64,000 bases of DNA from Zhengitettix transpicula (GCA_037074705.1 CM073590.1:238130101-238194100), one strand, 5' to 3'; shown: positions 1 through 11,586, numbered from the stretch's first letter. The notes: generated by a model from the sequence alone, not told the origin. Translations and numbers: made by a program.

Positions 1-1424
1 AAACAACGTTTCCGCAATCTTTGCTGCTTACGTCAGGTGATTCAAAGGGTGGAAAAGCCGTAAAAAATACCAAAACAATGTTTCTGCAATCTTTGCTGCT
101 TTCGTCGGGTGATTCAAAGGATGGAAGAGTCTTCAAAAAAACCAAAACAATGTTTCTGAAATCCTTGCTGCTTTCTTCAGGTTATTCAAAGGGCATAAGA
201 GCCGTAAAAAATACCAAAACAACGGTTCCGCAATCTTTGCTGCTTTCGCCAGGTGATTCAAAGGCCGAAAGAGCCGTAAAAAATACAAAAACAACGTTTC
301 CGCAATCTTTGCTGCTTTTGTCAGGTGAGTCAAAGGACGGAAGAGTCGTTAAAATACCAAAACAACGTTTCTGCAATCTTTGCTGCTTTCGTCAGGTGAT
401 TCAAAGGGCGAAAGAGCCGTAAGAAATACCAAACAACGTGTCTGCAATCCTTGCTGCTTTCGTCAGGTGATTCAAAGTGCGGAAGAGCCGTTAAAATACA
501 AAAACAACGTTTCCGCAATCTTTTCTGCTTTCTTCGGGTGATTCAAAGGGCGAAAAAGCCGAAAAAATACCAAAACAACGTTTCTGCAATCCTTGCTGCT
601 TGCTTCAGGTGATTCAAAGTGCGGAAGAGCCGTTAAAATACCAAACAACGTTTCCGCAATCTTTGCTGCTTTCGTCAGGTGATTCAAAGGGCGAAAGAGC
701 CGTAAAAAATACCAAAACAAAGTTTCTGCAATCTTTGCTGCTTTCGTCAGGTGATTCAAAGTGCGGAAGAGCCGTTAAAATACAAAAACAACGTTTCCGC
801 AATCTTTTCTGCTTTCTTCGGGTGATTCAAAGGGCGAAAAAGCCGAAAAAATACCAAAACAACGTTTCTGCAATCCTTGCTGCTTGCTTCAGGTGATTCA
901 AAGTGCGGAAGAGCCGTTAAAATACCAAACAACGTTTCCGCAATCTTTGCTGCTTTCGTCAGGTGATTCAAAGGGCGAAAGAGCCGTAAAAAATACCAAA
1001 ACGAAGTTTCTGCAATCTTTGCTGCTTTCGTCAGGTGATTCAAAGTGCGGAAGAGCCGTTAAAATACCAAACAAACGTTTCTGCAATCCTTGATGCTTTC
1101 GTCAGGTGATTCAAAGGCCGGCAGAGCCGAAAGAGATACCAAACAACGTTTCTGCAATCCTTGATGCTTTCGTCAGGTGATTCAAAGGCCGGAAGAGCCG
1201 TAAAAAATACAAAAACAACGTTTCCGCAATCTTTGCTGCTTTCGTCAGGTGATTCAAAGGGCGGAAAAGCCGTAAGACGTACCAAACAACGTTTCCGCAA
1301 TCTTTGCTGCTTTCGTCATGTGATTCAAAGGGCGGAAGAACTGCAAGAGTTCGTCACCTGGTTTGTTTTTTGGTCTTACGGCTCACCTGACGAAAGCAAC
1401 AAGGACTGCTGCAACGTGGTGTAG
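1..1424 (-). repeat. 72-bp tandem array, each unit with a hammerhead-like motif
   Basis: About 19 tandem units of 71-72 bp run from the window edge to about 1370, so the array may begin outside. On the minus strand each unit reads CACCTGACGAAAGCAGCAA, then a loop and TTGC, then GAAACGTTGTTTGG, the recurring motif CTGANGA - stem - GAAACGT. Higher-order structure is visible: the four-unit block 472-755 is repeated almost exactly at 756-1039 (284-bp period). Open frames of 60-130 codons on both strands are by-products of unit lengths near a multiple of three and I do not take them as genes. The right edge turns into an inverted copy of the motif at 1384. Confidence 0.9.
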
Positions 1425-1475
1425 TATTTATCACTTATTTTTTTTGTCTGTTACTTGGCAATTTTATTTACTTTA
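1384..1475 (+). mobile_element. Inverted motif copy closing the array (fold-back arm)
   Basis: On the plus strand this reads CACCTGACGAAAGCAACAAG, then CTGC, GCAACGTGGTG and a tail resembling TATTTATATTATCACTT and TTTGTCTGT. The same tail follows the motif at 15340, 31920, 32660 and 33030. It faces the 72-bp array in the opposite orientation, so array plus arm form half or more of a fold-back element whose left arm lies outside the window. Confidence 0.65.
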
Positions 1476-2749
1476 ACCCAGAAGTTTTCTTTAATAATAT
1501 ATTCTAAGTCGCGTGGTGTCGACTTTAATCCCTCGTCTTTCTTCGCTGCACCTTCTATTTCCATCGTCCGCAAACCGCCTCCTGTGTGTGTGTGTCCCCT
1601 TTTTGCCCATCGCCCTTTTTTTTTTTAGAAAAGCACGACAGCACATCTGGATGACATTGGACCAGTTATTAAGTAGACGAGGACCGCTGATGGCCGGTTA
1701 TAGCCCCCGGGTCAACGGCTGCCTGCTTGTTTTATATACATTTGGTGTGCGTGTGTGAATGTGTGTGTGTGTGTGTGTGTGAATGTTACGCTGCCGTTTT
1801 TTCCCGACGCAAGTACAAGCCATCGGTAATTCAATACACATATATAAATAGCGTGAAAGTTGGTAATTTCCCCAGCGACCAGGCATCAAATCAAGTTCCA
1901 CCTCGGGCCACGATCATAAATATTTCAGTTTGTCATCTCTGTGATTTTTATTACTAAATATATTGCTTTCCCCACACCGATGTCTGAATGATTAAAAAAA
2001 TTGCACGAATATGTGAGTGTGTGACTGTGTTAGTTAGTGTGTCGCCGAATTATTCATGTAAAATTTATCGGACATAACTCCCATGGAAGTAGTTAGATTG
2101 ATTAGTGTACAGTATTTTTATAAGGGGCCTCGGTTCCTGTGTCTTGGGTGTCGTTCGCTGTTATTGCAACTGCGGCGACAAAAAAAAAACAACAACTACA
2201 ACAACACGGGTCTTCCGGCGGAGACCAGCCTCGTCACACAGGTGCAGTTTTATTGAATCCGTAATCTGAGGACAAAATGGACGCGGCTGAATTATTGCGG
2301 ATCACTGATGAGGGTCCACCCACGCTTTGCTGGCACCCTGTTCCGCTAGTAATGAGAGGGCGTTACCTCGTGTATGGCGAAGGGGGTAACATGACCTACC
2401 GTTTAGTGTTGCGATCCATATCTAAAAAAAAAAAAATTAAATAGAACCGCTGGAGAAAATTCTGAAAAAGGGCAGATAAATTTGGGAGAGTAAAGATCGA
2501 TAAAATGGAACAATCAGGTTGGGAAATACTAACGTAAAGTGAGGAAACAGACACGGATTTTAATTATCTCCAAAAGCCCAGTTGAGGTAGGTTAAAAAAA
2601 ACTAGAAATAAAATACAGACAAGAGAAAAAAAATTATTTACAAATAGGTCGAATAATAATTTAAATAATTTTCCTGCGGTAGTGGTTGGGGGAAGTGTTT
2701 TACCTCAAGTAATTAAAAAGAAAAAGTTTTCCGTGTGATTGAAAATTAA
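1476..2749. other. Non-coding stretch with a GT microsatellite
   Basis: No coding signal was found. A (GT)n tract lies at about 1758-1782. The section 2220-2410 is more GC-balanced than its surroundings and could be conserved non-coding DNA in the last intron of the LMO gene. The rest is AT-rich with A runs. Confidence 0.4.
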
Positions 2750-3230
2750 TAATAATAAAAATAGCCAAATACAGACAAAAGAAGTGATAAAATAAATACC
2801 ACACAACGTTTCTGGGATCCTTGTCCCTTTCTTCAGTGCTAAGAGGAGCCTAGAGCGACACAACTGCACTGCTTTTCAGTTTGTTATTATTAACGTGCAG
2901 AAAACGGCCAATCACAGACAATATTTCAACCGAAAACCTTGACGAGTAAGATGCTGATATGTATATAAGGATCCAAAGAACTTAACCAACAAAGTAACTG
3001 GTCATAGATTCTATTTAATGTATTCGTGACACTTTGTACATTAAAAGTAAACTTATTCCTGAAAAAATTAATAATAATAAGTCCAGGATTTTGAGTTTTT
3101 ACATTTGACGAGTGCAGTTGTGTCGCTCTAGGCTCGTCTTCGCACCTGAAGAGAAGGTGACAAGGATCCCATAAACGTTGTGTGGTTGCTATAGCGTCTG
3201 TATTCGACTATCTTTTCTTCTTATCAACTA
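2750..3230. mobile_element. Fold-back element with a hammerhead-like motif in each arm
   Basis: The left arm (about 2750-2872) is the reverse complement of the right arm (about 3110-3230). Both carry the terminal sequence TAGCCAAATACAGACAAAAG, the motif, and an inner block ending in CTAGAGCGACACAACTGCACT. On the minus strand the left motif (2803-2837) has stem GGGA/TCCC around CAAGGA. The right motif (about 3144-3180, plus strand) is more decayed. The spacer of about 240 bp holds no reading frame. It is the same family as 31708-31981 and 15228-15400. Confidence 0.7.
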
Positions 3231-4330
3231 ATTGCAAATCATAGTCCAATTTAAAGTGGAGTATGGTGTTAAACCGTGATTATTCCAGGCAGAGTTTCGT
3301 TTTTTTTCTTTCAGTGTACAAATATTCTAAGGACAATTGATCATCGCTTACAGTAGATACTTCTTGAAGAAAAAAAATGGATGAACTTGTCAAAATACAT
3401 TGGTTGAACTGAAGAACCACGGCCTCCGCGCGCACGAGAGAGAGAGAGAGAAAAATTTGGATCTGACGTTTCCCTGAACCTGGCTGAGTCTCAATGGTCA
3501 ATACAGGAGGTGCTCCCCTTATAGATGTTATATGGTGCGACGCCGAGGGATTATAAATCTCCATCTCTCTCTACATCTAACACGGAAATGTCATTTAGAG
3601 GAAGTCCGCGCCGAGCCACTGAGGTCAGCCTCAGCCTCGAATCTTCCGGCAGACACTTAATTAGGATCGACCTTTACATCGTTCCTCTGGATAATGTCAA
3701 ATAAAGAGGGTACATTGGCTCGTACCTTCAATGGGGAACTGGACATTCGACGGCTTCTTTTGTAAGTCTGCGAATGGTGTAATACAAGTAATAAATAAAT
3801 TTCGCCCGGAGTGGATGGACGGATGGATGGACGGACGGACGGATGGATGGACGGATGGATGGATGGACTGCAGAGGCGACGCTAATCAAGTCCGTCCCGA
3901 CGCTGTCGAATGGAAAACGTTACACCTCCAACGGTGCGGGGCGGGTGGAGGCGGGAACCTTTTCTTCGCCCCCCCCCCCGCCGCCCCCACCACGGCGTAT
4001 CGAGGGGCTTTTAAAACATTTAGTGGCCTTCTGGGAAATCACAGGGCGACCAGGCGCAAGACAAAAAAGCGCAGCGCGGGCGGACGGACCAGAAACAAGG
4101 TTTACACTGGTAGCGACCGGGCAATAAACCCGATTAATGGGTTTACCTTGGAGAAATTACCCCGCGCAATGTCTTACTGCTTCACCTACATTTCCGACCG
4201 ACTCAGCGAGAATAAAACCGGGGCAATCTCTATCCGCACTTTTATGAGCTCCTCGCGACTTTGTCCGTCTGCCTTTGCCGCCTTAATTTTAATGGAAGTT
4301 CCCTCTACCTCTCACCCCCCCAACCCCCCC
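3231..4330. other. Non-coding; GC-balanced section with a GGAY microsatellite
   Basis: A tetranucleotide repeat of GGAT/GGAC units lies at about 3812-3868. The surrounding 3590-4330 is GC-rich with C runs near 3969 and 4315. A 214-codon open frame crosses this microsatellite and the C runs; it has low-complexity composition and no recognisable domain, so I do not call it a gene. It may be an intronic regulatory island. Confidence 0.4.
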
Positions 4331-5901
4331 CCCCCTCCACACCCTCACCCCCACCAGTCTCCTCTTTTCCCGTAATTCCACTCCGGGATCGCGTTTTCTC
4401 ATCGTCTAAAGTGGTTTCAGAGCCTACATGCCGGAAATGACCGCAAAGCAGTTGACGGTAAATTGGGAAATGAGAAGAAATTCTAGACAAGTTCCTCCAT
4501 CGCAATCAGTTTTCTTTCCATTCTGACAACAAGTGGAACTTTTCACTGGTCTTCCGTGCATTCTTCCTATTCTCTGCCCTCATCTTCATCTTCGGATACT
4601 CTGCGCGATTGAATAACTAAGAAGGTACTTTGGGAGAAAAAAAATTATCACAAAGGAAGATTTATTTTTTCAAGACAGGAAAAATAAAATTATCTGCGGC
4701 AACAGACAATACGACACGTCATAATTGATATTTTCGCCCTCAAGGGCAACTGTTTTCGTAAAACTAAATCTGTCATAAATAGAGATGTGTTTCTAAAGAT
4801 ATTTTCGAATAGACTGTAGTAGTTTCAACGAAGATGAAATGTTTAAGAAAAAACCTCTTTGGAGGGTATGTCACTGACCTACTTAAGTCATATCAGAGAC
4901 CGAAGATCTCGTACTTCGTTGAGTAACTGTTATCACACATTTACGAAGAGTTTTGGCTCATAATGCACCTCATATTCCTGTTTATATTCTTTTTTTTCAA
5001 AATGCCGATTTTAAGTTCTCTTATTAACCGATATATTCCAAAAAAAAAAAAAAACCTCCTCAGATTCTCGACATTCGAACCAGAGATAAAACTCTAGCAC
5101 CACTTTCTATTGCTTTACCAAAGAACCTGAACTTTATTAAATGTTCTCTGACTTTCAAATAGATAGTGAAGTTAACTAAAGGCAATTTCCCGCCTTTCTT
5201 AACCCTCATATTATTTCCCTTTGATTTATAAACCGTCCACGGTGACAATTACACTCTATACAGTTGTACTTCAACAAGAAAATTTAATAATCCGTAATCA
5301 GTGTCGACGTTTGCAAAAGAAGACCTTTGGAATTTTTGCCCAGTTTCCATCCAGCCTGAGAGTTCTCAAGAATGTTTGGTATTTTACAAAAATATGTCGC
5401 TGAAAGTATTGAAAAAAAAGACATTTCAACATTCTGCTGTTATTTCTTATGGCACAGTGGTTTAATTCTGCATTAAAAAAATATTTTTCTCTCCAAATAA
5501 TATCAGCAAATTGGGTGTCGCGTTGAGTCGCAGCGTAGACGACTAACTGGGTCGTTTGGCGTTCACTCAACAAAATTGTGACAAATTTACGTCAGTTCAT
5601 AACTACAGATGAAACTACGACAGTCCAGTGGCAAAGCAACAACTGAAACTGTTTGACGAACTACGCCCCCCTCTCCCCCCCCCCAAAAAAAAATTCTTTT
5701 TGATCCAAAAAAAATTGAAAATTTTGGAGAAACGCATGAATAAAATATCGAGCTCTCAGAATCAAAAATTAGCCAACCCAAAATAATTCGTTTCTCTGTT
5801 AGATAATTCCCATTTTTTTTTAAAAAAAAAACACTTTTTCCTTCATTTTTTTTCCATACGTCACGTGGGACGGTTTAAGCAACCTGCAGAAGATTCCTTA
5901 C
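4331..5901. other. AT-rich intron sequence, no features seen
   Basis: This is the part of the last visible intron directly downstream (minus strand) of the exon at 5902. It holds A and T runs near 5041, 5690 and 5815. I searched it by eye on the minus strand for the exon that should complete LIM2 and found nothing. Confidence 0.4.
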
Positions 5902-6027
5902 CTGTGGTTGCACTGTTGGCAGGCGAAACACTCCAGATGGTAGACGTTGTTTCTTGCTCTCATCACCATCTCGAAGGCTGGAATCACCTTCGAACACGCG
6001 GCACAGTAGCCAGTGCTGCCAAACAGC
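5902..6027 (-). CDS. Bx: LMO/Beadex exon: end of LIM1, first half of LIM2
   Basis: This is an internal coding exon of a LIM-only transcription cofactor. LMO proteins have two LIM zinc fingers and no homeodomain; they bind LDB/Chip and control LIM-homeodomain complexes in the nucleus. On the minus strand the exon follows a T-rich tract ending CAATAG and stops at CACAG|GTAAGG. It adds one base to complete Arg, then encodes [11 protein letters not shown], followed by a linker containing [13 protein letters not shown] and [17 protein letters not shown] and [10 protein letters not shown] are zinc-ligand pairs of LIM2, as in vertebrate LMO1/3 and fly Beadex. Length is 126 nt, phase 2 at both ends. 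The next exon is not in the window. A 126-nt open exon with conserved family residues and two good splice sites makes this very secure. Confidence 0.95.
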
Positions 6028-6846
6028 CTATTGAAAAAAAACATCGCACAGTAAATACACAGTAAGGATACGCCAGGGGAAAAAAAATAATTTCTATTCT
6101 AAAAACCGAAATGAAACTAAACATATCGCCAATATCCACCTGTTTACCTAAATGACATACAAATACTTACGCCATCTAGTCAAAAAATACCTAGGGATAA
6201 TTTAGATTACAGATTAAAATGGAAACAAGTTATTAAAAAAATACTAAGCTGATAGATCGAATTATTAACCGATAATATTATTTTATCTGGAAAATAAAAA
6301 CAAGATCAAAGGTTTTTCTGTATTTTATTTTTAATATTGGCCTTGATTTAGTTTCTGAATAACTTTCTTCCTGCTGAAGTCTCACTCTCTTTTTACTCTT
6401 AAGATTATTTTCGTCACCCACTCAACAGTTTCGAGTACGATTTTACAACACCGTCCTATCAGAATTTTTCTTACATCTGCAAATACGACCACGTGCGTAT
6501 TTTCTGAGATAAGGAGGGGGAAAACGTCATTAGAAGGTTAACGTGAAACGTCAGCTTCACGTGGATGACGTCATCATCTGCTATTATATGTCATTTATGG
6601 CACTGGTTAGCCACACTCGACGCACTAGAATAAAGAAAAGGTTATGTACCCTATTACTCAAATAATGTAGATGGTCGCCAAGAACACTTTGGTTCACGCA
6701 ACCATAAAATTACAATAATAATAATAATAATCAACTGACCTAGTTGGAGTTAAATAAACACGGATGACTCAGTAACATGAACCGTCTCCATGTTAGTAAT
6801 TTTGTTAAAGAGGAATACTGTATTACCAATCAGAATGATTTTCTTT

Positions 6847-7374
6847 TAGAGTAGCAGGCTACATGAGGGTAATCCACATGGTGCCAACTCCCCTTTAATA
6901 GCATATGAAGGGATTTGAAAGGGGGGATGCGGAAGCGTAGAGGAAGGTAGCCAAGGGTTAACTAGGGCTCCCTGGCTATGGTTTAAGGATCCTACCCGCC
7001 AATTCGCCTAAAAGTGATGCAAGGGAAAACCCTCTAAAAACCTTCATCAGGTAGGTTGGGCATTTGGTACTTGTCCCACGCCCTTCCGACGCCGGGAGAG
7101 GGGTTTACTGTGGGGTCGCAGCATTCCCCTCTCCGTGCCATGACCAGTTTAGGAGGCAGCTGGCCGACTATTCCAATAGGAATAGCGGACAACTCTAACC
7201 GTATGCCAAAGGTCTGCGACCCCGGAACATACACCTCTCAAAACATACCGATGTACCTCGGCATGTGGGAACCTTAGTTCAAAAACCAAAGAGATGTGAA
7301 GGCATCCCCAAAGGTAGCCTCCTCCAGAGCTCTGTGGCAAGGTTCACCTGCGAGAGAATCCTCTCGTAGGCTTC
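6847..7374 (-). mobile_element. R540 retroposon, near full length
   Basis: Read on the minus strand, the element starts with the inverted CCTGCGAGAG/CTCTCGCAGG-type head and ends at the tail GTAGCCTG. All R540 copies share the landmarks GGTTCCCACA, CTGCCTCCTAAACTGGT, TAGGATCCTTAA, CTATAGCCCGGGGGCCCTAG and AATAGCATAGGAAGGG (or complement). No reverse transcriptase frame is present. Poly(A) is poor in this copy. Confidence 0.85.
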
Positions 7375-7382
7375 CTTCCTGG

Positions 7383-7648
7383 TGGCGAATATTTTTTTTA
7401 GGGTAACAGGCTACATGAGGGTAATCCACATGGTGGCAACTTCCCTTTAATAACATAGGGCGGGATTTGAAAGGTGGGATGCGGAAGGGTAGAGGAAGGT
7501 AGCCAAGGGTTAACTGGGGCCCCCGGGCTATAGTTTAAGGATCCTACCTGGCATTCGCGTAAAAGTGATGCAGGACAAACCCTAAAAAATCTGCAACAGG
7601 GAGATCGGTCATTTGGTACTATTACCGCTATAGCGGGAAAGGGGTTTA
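7383..7648 (-). mobile_element. R540, truncated at its head
   Basis: This keeps the poly(T)/tail end (minus-strand poly(A)) and runs to about the GGTACTTGTCCCAC region, then stops. Loss of the head with retention of the poly(A) end is what incomplete reverse transcription leaves. It sits directly beside the copy at 6847-7374 in the same orientation. Confidence 0.8.
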
Positions 7649-7649
7649 A

Positions 7650-8500
7650 GGTATGACTTGGGACATACCGTGGCCTGAAGCGTGGCACGAAAATGCAGAC
7701 GAGGGACGTAACTTTGCCATTAACAAAAATGAGAATATTCCGATGAGGGAGAGGTTCCGAAAGAAGTCGACGCAGCTGATCCACCGACTTCGGCGGCCAT
7801 CGTCGGCGACTGTTATCTGCGATTCTCACAGGACCGTGACGACGATGAATTTTAGTAATGTTATTATTCCTGGGATTGCTTTCGCCATCGCCCCCCTAAA
7901 TCTTTTAATTCCCCGGAGTAATGGAAGTCCCGAACGTGGCCATTGTCCGTAGACGTCCGTAAAGAATCGGCCTTGGCGATAATTGTGAGAGGGTGGCGCT
8001 GGTATTGTGTCGGCCTCGGCCTCGGCCTCGCCGTTGCAATTTACGTTTCGCAGGAGCCGCTCTGAGAAGCACAATTTGGCGATCGGGACGTGCAGATAAG
8101 GGCTGTGGCAATTGCTTTCCTGCAGTGTCGGTGACGTGGACAGCGATCGGAACGAGGGTTGCAGGGGGCGGCGGCGGCGGCGGTGGCGGCGGGGGTGGAG
8201 TTGGTAATGCAGGATAATGGCGGGTAGGCCGCAGGACCGCAGATCCCGGCGCCATTAAACCTATTAGCAATTAGATAACGCTACGGAGAGTGGGATCAAA
8301 TGTGTTATGTGGTCTTACGCGAGCCATTACACACGCCAAATTATAGCTCAGCCTCGGAGGGCCGTCCTTCTCGAGGACGAGCACGAAGAAACGACCCACA
8401 AGAAATACGTGCGCACGTACCACGCTACAAATCAACATGAACGCGCGGCAGCCGCTAATAACTTACACGTCCTAACTCAACGTGAAAGGTACTTTATCTA
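7650..8500. promoter_or_regulatory. GC-balanced intronic island, candidate enhancer
   Basis: This block is free of the surrounding repeats. It is rich in CpG and GGC triplets (GGC/GGT run at about 8166-8200). It contains homeodomain-type cores in ATTAAACC, TATTAGCAATTAGATAA (about 8254-8280) and TCTTTTAATT. Open frames here are low in complexity and unrelated to known proteins. Position inside the main intron of a developmental LMO gene fits a cis-regulatory module. This is inference from composition and position only. Confidence 0.4.
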
Positions 8501-9186
8501 AAAGAAACACTACCTGTAATTGTTGTCGTATCAGCAAATAACAATAAAATATATTTACTTTTAGTATTAAATAAATTTAAAAAACTGACGTTTCGAACAT
8601 TTCATTCATGTCATTTTTGTTTACGTGTAGTCAAACTACATGTCTTTACCCAAGCAAATTAAAGAACGCGAGGGTAATAAAAAAAATCTCACAATTTACC
8701 TGCAACTAAAAATTGTATTGAAATCAGCCACAATTTTAATGACGAAAATGTAAAAAACTAAGACGTGCAGAAATATTATAATCATCGAATACCAATTCCA
8801 ATTACACATCAAACAGATGGACTATAATGGAAGGAAGGCCATAATGAAGGAAGTAAAATAGTTGAGGTATAAGTGGCATTAATATAAAAATAATTAGATG
8901 ATGAAAAAGTAGGAGTATCAAGAAAATGAAATGCTGAAATAAATCTCCAAAAATCACACTTCAAAATCTTCCGCAGTTTGTCCCGAGTTCTTATAATTGA
9001 TATATTAAATAACTGACGGAAAAAAAGGACTAAACGTAAATCACGTTCGTTAACCTTAAAATTCATGGCTGTATTATACAGGCAATATTTTAATAAAAAT
9101 TTCTACTCTTTTTTTTCCAAAATTTGAATACTTGATGTTTGAAAACAAAGAACGGAAAACTTCCCCATGTTATTTTCAATGGGTTG
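8501..9186. other. AT-rich intron sequence
   Basis: No gene or clear repeat is seen. At 8586-8620 a TTCGAAACGTCAG sequence (minus strand) resembles the 3' half of the recurring hammerhead-like motif but lacks a proper CTGANGA, so it is not called. Confidence 0.4.
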
Positions 9187-9197
9187 AATTAAATAAA

Positions 9198-9760
9198 CTT
9201 TTTTTTTAGGGCAACAGGCTACATGAGGGAAATCCACACGGTGGCAACTCCCCTTTAAAAGCATAGGAAAGGATTTGAAAGGGCGGATTAGGAAGGGTAG
9301 AGGAAGGTAGCCAAGGGTTAACTAGGGCCCCCGGGCTATAGATTAAGGATCCTACCCGGCATTCGCCTAAAACTAATTCAGGGAAAACCCTAGAAAAACC
9401 TGCATCAGGTACAGTCGGGCATTGGGTACTTGTCCCACGCCCTTCCGATAGCGGGAGAGGAGTTTGCTGTGGGGACGCAGCATTCCCTTCGTCGTACCTC
9501 GACCAGTTTAGGAGGCAGCTGGCCGACTGTTCCAATGGGAACAGAGAACAACTCTTACCGTATGCCCAAGGTCTGTGACCCCGGAACATACACCTCTCAG
9601 AACAGGCCGAGGTGCCTCGGCTTGTGGGAACCTTAGTTCAAAAACGGAGAGAGGAAAAGGCGTCCGCAAAGGTAGCCCCTGCCTGTCTCTCCTACAAGGT
9701 TCTGCCTACGAGAGAACATCCCTCGCAGGTACTGCCTGCGAGAGAACAACCCTCGCAGGC
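9198..9760 (-). mobile_element. R540, full length with 11-bp target-site duplication
   Basis: This copy runs from the T run (minus-strand poly(A)) to the CCTCGCAGGC head. It is bracketed by AATTAAATAAA at 9187-9197 and 9769-9779. The head holds two CTGCGAGAG/CTCGCAGG inverted pairs. It is one of the best copies for deriving a consensus. Confidence 0.9.
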
Positions 9761-9793
9761 CTTATATTAATTAAATAAAAAAAATTATTATTA

Positions 9794-9900
9794 TTTTTTT
9801 AGGTAACAGTCTACATGAGGGTAATCCACATGGTGGCAACTCCCCTTCAATAGCATAGGAAGGGATTTGGAAGGGTAGAGGAAGGTAGCTAAGGGTTAAC
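9794..9900 (-). mobile_element. R540, tail-only fragment
   Basis: The T run followed by AGGTAACAGTCTACATGAGG continues only to GGGTTAAC, about 100 bp of the tail end. It is severely 5'-truncated and adjacent to the full copy to its left. Confidence 0.8.
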
Positions 9901-9962
9901 ATGCTGTAGCTTTAATAATGTATCGTTATTCGCAGTCAAAGTTGTACAGCAAGAAAGTAATG

Positions 9963-10190
9963 GAAAAAGTGAGATATCGTCACTGACGCTAATTTAGTGT
10001 CTGTGAAAAAATAAATATAAAGATGTATTTTATAAATTTTTTACCATTGTATTGACATTTTAATGTCACGTTGATCAGGGTAAAATTGACAGAACTCGTA
10101 AATGGTAATTTTTTTCCCCATGATTTCACTAAACGATCTAACATTGGCAATTAATACCGTGTATTAATACAACCAAGTCAGCAACTTCTT
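9963..10190. repeat. Left arm of a large inverted repeat, first part
   Basis: This is the reverse complement of about 12251-12475. Shared blocks include GGAAAAAGTGAGAT, TTAGTGTCTGTG, GACATTTTAATGTCACG, AACGATCTAACATTGGCA and AATACAACCAA. The arm is interrupted at 10190 by R540 copies and resumes at about 10868. Confidence 0.75.
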
Positions 10191-10757
10191 TTTTTTTTTT
10201 TTTTTTAGGGCAACAGGCTACATTAGGGTAATCCACTTAGGGCAACTCCCCTTTAATAGCATAGGAAGGGATTTGAAAGGGGGGATGCGGAAGGGTAGAG
10301 GAAGGTAGCCAAGGGTTAACTAGGGCCCCCGGGCTATATTTTAAGGATCCTACCCGGCATTCGCCTAAAGGAATGCAGGAAAAACCCTAGGAAAACCTGC
10401 ATCGGGTAGGTCGGGCATTGGGTACTTGTCCCACGCCCTTCCGATAGCGGGAGAGGAGTTTGCTGTGGGGACGCAGCATTCCCTTCTCCGTGCCTCGACC
10501 AGTTTAGGAGGCAGCTGGCCGACTATTCCAATGGGAATAGCGAACAACTCTTACCGTATGCCCAAGGTCTGTGACCCCGGAACATACACCTCTCAAAACA
10601 GGCTGAGGTGCCTCGGCTTGTGGGAACCTTAGTTCAAAAACGGAGAGGAAAAGACATACCCAAAGGTAGCCCCTTCGTATCTCTCCTAAAAGGTTCTGCC
10701 TGCGAGAGAAAATCCCTCGCAGGTTACCTGCGAGAGAATCCTCTCGCAGGCTTTCAT
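10191..10757 (-). mobile_element. R540, full length with 14-bp target-site duplication
   Basis: GTCAGCAACTTCTT occurs at 10177-10190 and again at 10758-10771, immediately flanking the element. The poly(T) is long (about 20). The copy inserted into the left arm of the inverted repeat; the right arm near 12250 has no insertion at the matching place. Confidence 0.92.
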
Positions 10758-10771
10758 GTCAGCAACTTCTT

Positions 10772-10866
10772 TTTTTTTTTTTAAGGCAACAGGCTACATG
10801 AGGGTGATCCACATTGGGCAACTCCCCTTTAATAGCATAGGAAGGGATTAGAAAGGGGGGATGCGG
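10772..10866 (-). mobile_element. R540, tail-only fragment
   Basis: A second, truncated R540 landed in the poly(T)/target duplication of the previous copy. Only the last roughly 85 bp up to GGGATGCGG are present. Confidence 0.8.
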
Positions 10867-10867
10867 A

Positions 10868-10945
10868 ACTTCAACTTCAACTTCGAAAAAGAAGTAACTG
10901 CGTCATAAAACAACCGTGAGAATTTAACTAATAATTTAAAAAATC
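10868..10945. repeat. Left arm of the large inverted repeat, second part
   Basis: CTTCGAAAAAGAAGTAACTG and CAACCGTGAGAATTTAAC match the reverse complement of 12190-12250. Expansion of a CAACTT triplet at the junction suggests rearrangement around the R540 insertions. After this, 10946-11570 is plain AT-rich intron DNA. Confidence 0.7.
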
Positions 10946-11571
10946 ATACGTTGATGTTCCGTGCGAATGAAACGAATTATTATTTCTATACAAGTCGATA
11001 AGTGGAGCTAAATTATATAAATCCGACATAGGGTTAATTACCCAGTGATTGAACGCTTGTTGATGTGAACTGGAAATATTAAGAACAGTGGAGCAGTTTC
11101 GGTGTTCTTTGAGAGCTAAAAATAGTTCCATTGAACCCCTACAGACGGCCTCCATTCAGTACATTTTTCCACTGAGGAAGAAGCCATTGCCAAATCAACA
11201 GTTGGTTGTCAGCCAGTTGTAAAGGTAACTTCTATTTCATACTATCTTTGGTCATAGTATTAGTTTAACTTTTGTGTGTAGTACATCTGTCGCTAGTAGA
11301 ACATCTACTGGAGGTCTGATGTTCATTCACCGGGGAGATATTTGTATATTTTGTACTTCAATGTTATTTTTAATAAATTTATTTTTAGCGAAATAAATGG
11401 CCTATGAAAATACTTAGCGATACGAAAGTCATTATCAATAAAGTGGTATTGGGGATACGAAGATATAACTGTCTTAAACGCAAATGTGAGAATTTTAAAT
11501 GCAAAGTGTTCTTTCACTAGAGTCTTTGTCCTTTAAAGTAGACAAGCAGCTTGATAAAATTTACGTCTTTC

Positions 11572-11586
11572 TCTCTCTCTCTCTCT

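Noticed and set aside
21..1424. Long overlapping frames with repeated Leu/Ser/Lys-rich peptide on both strands
   Set aside because: They follow the 72-bp unit, whose length is a multiple of three, so any open frame repeats. There is no start context, domain or splice signal.
1..1424. CRISPR-like array
   Set aside because: Adjacent 72-bp units are fully tandem with no unique spacers, and the host is eukaryotic.
3731..4375. 214-codon plus frame
   Set aside because: It crosses a GGAY microsatellite and C runs, has no recognisable domain and lacks conserved residues.
5865..6065. 66-codon plus frame over the LIM2 exon
   Set aside because: It is the antisense shadow of the LMO exon on the minus strand.
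8586..8620. Another motif copy (TTCGAAACGTCAG on minus)
   Set aside because: No CTGANGA or convincing stem precedes it; it may be a chance GAAACGT.
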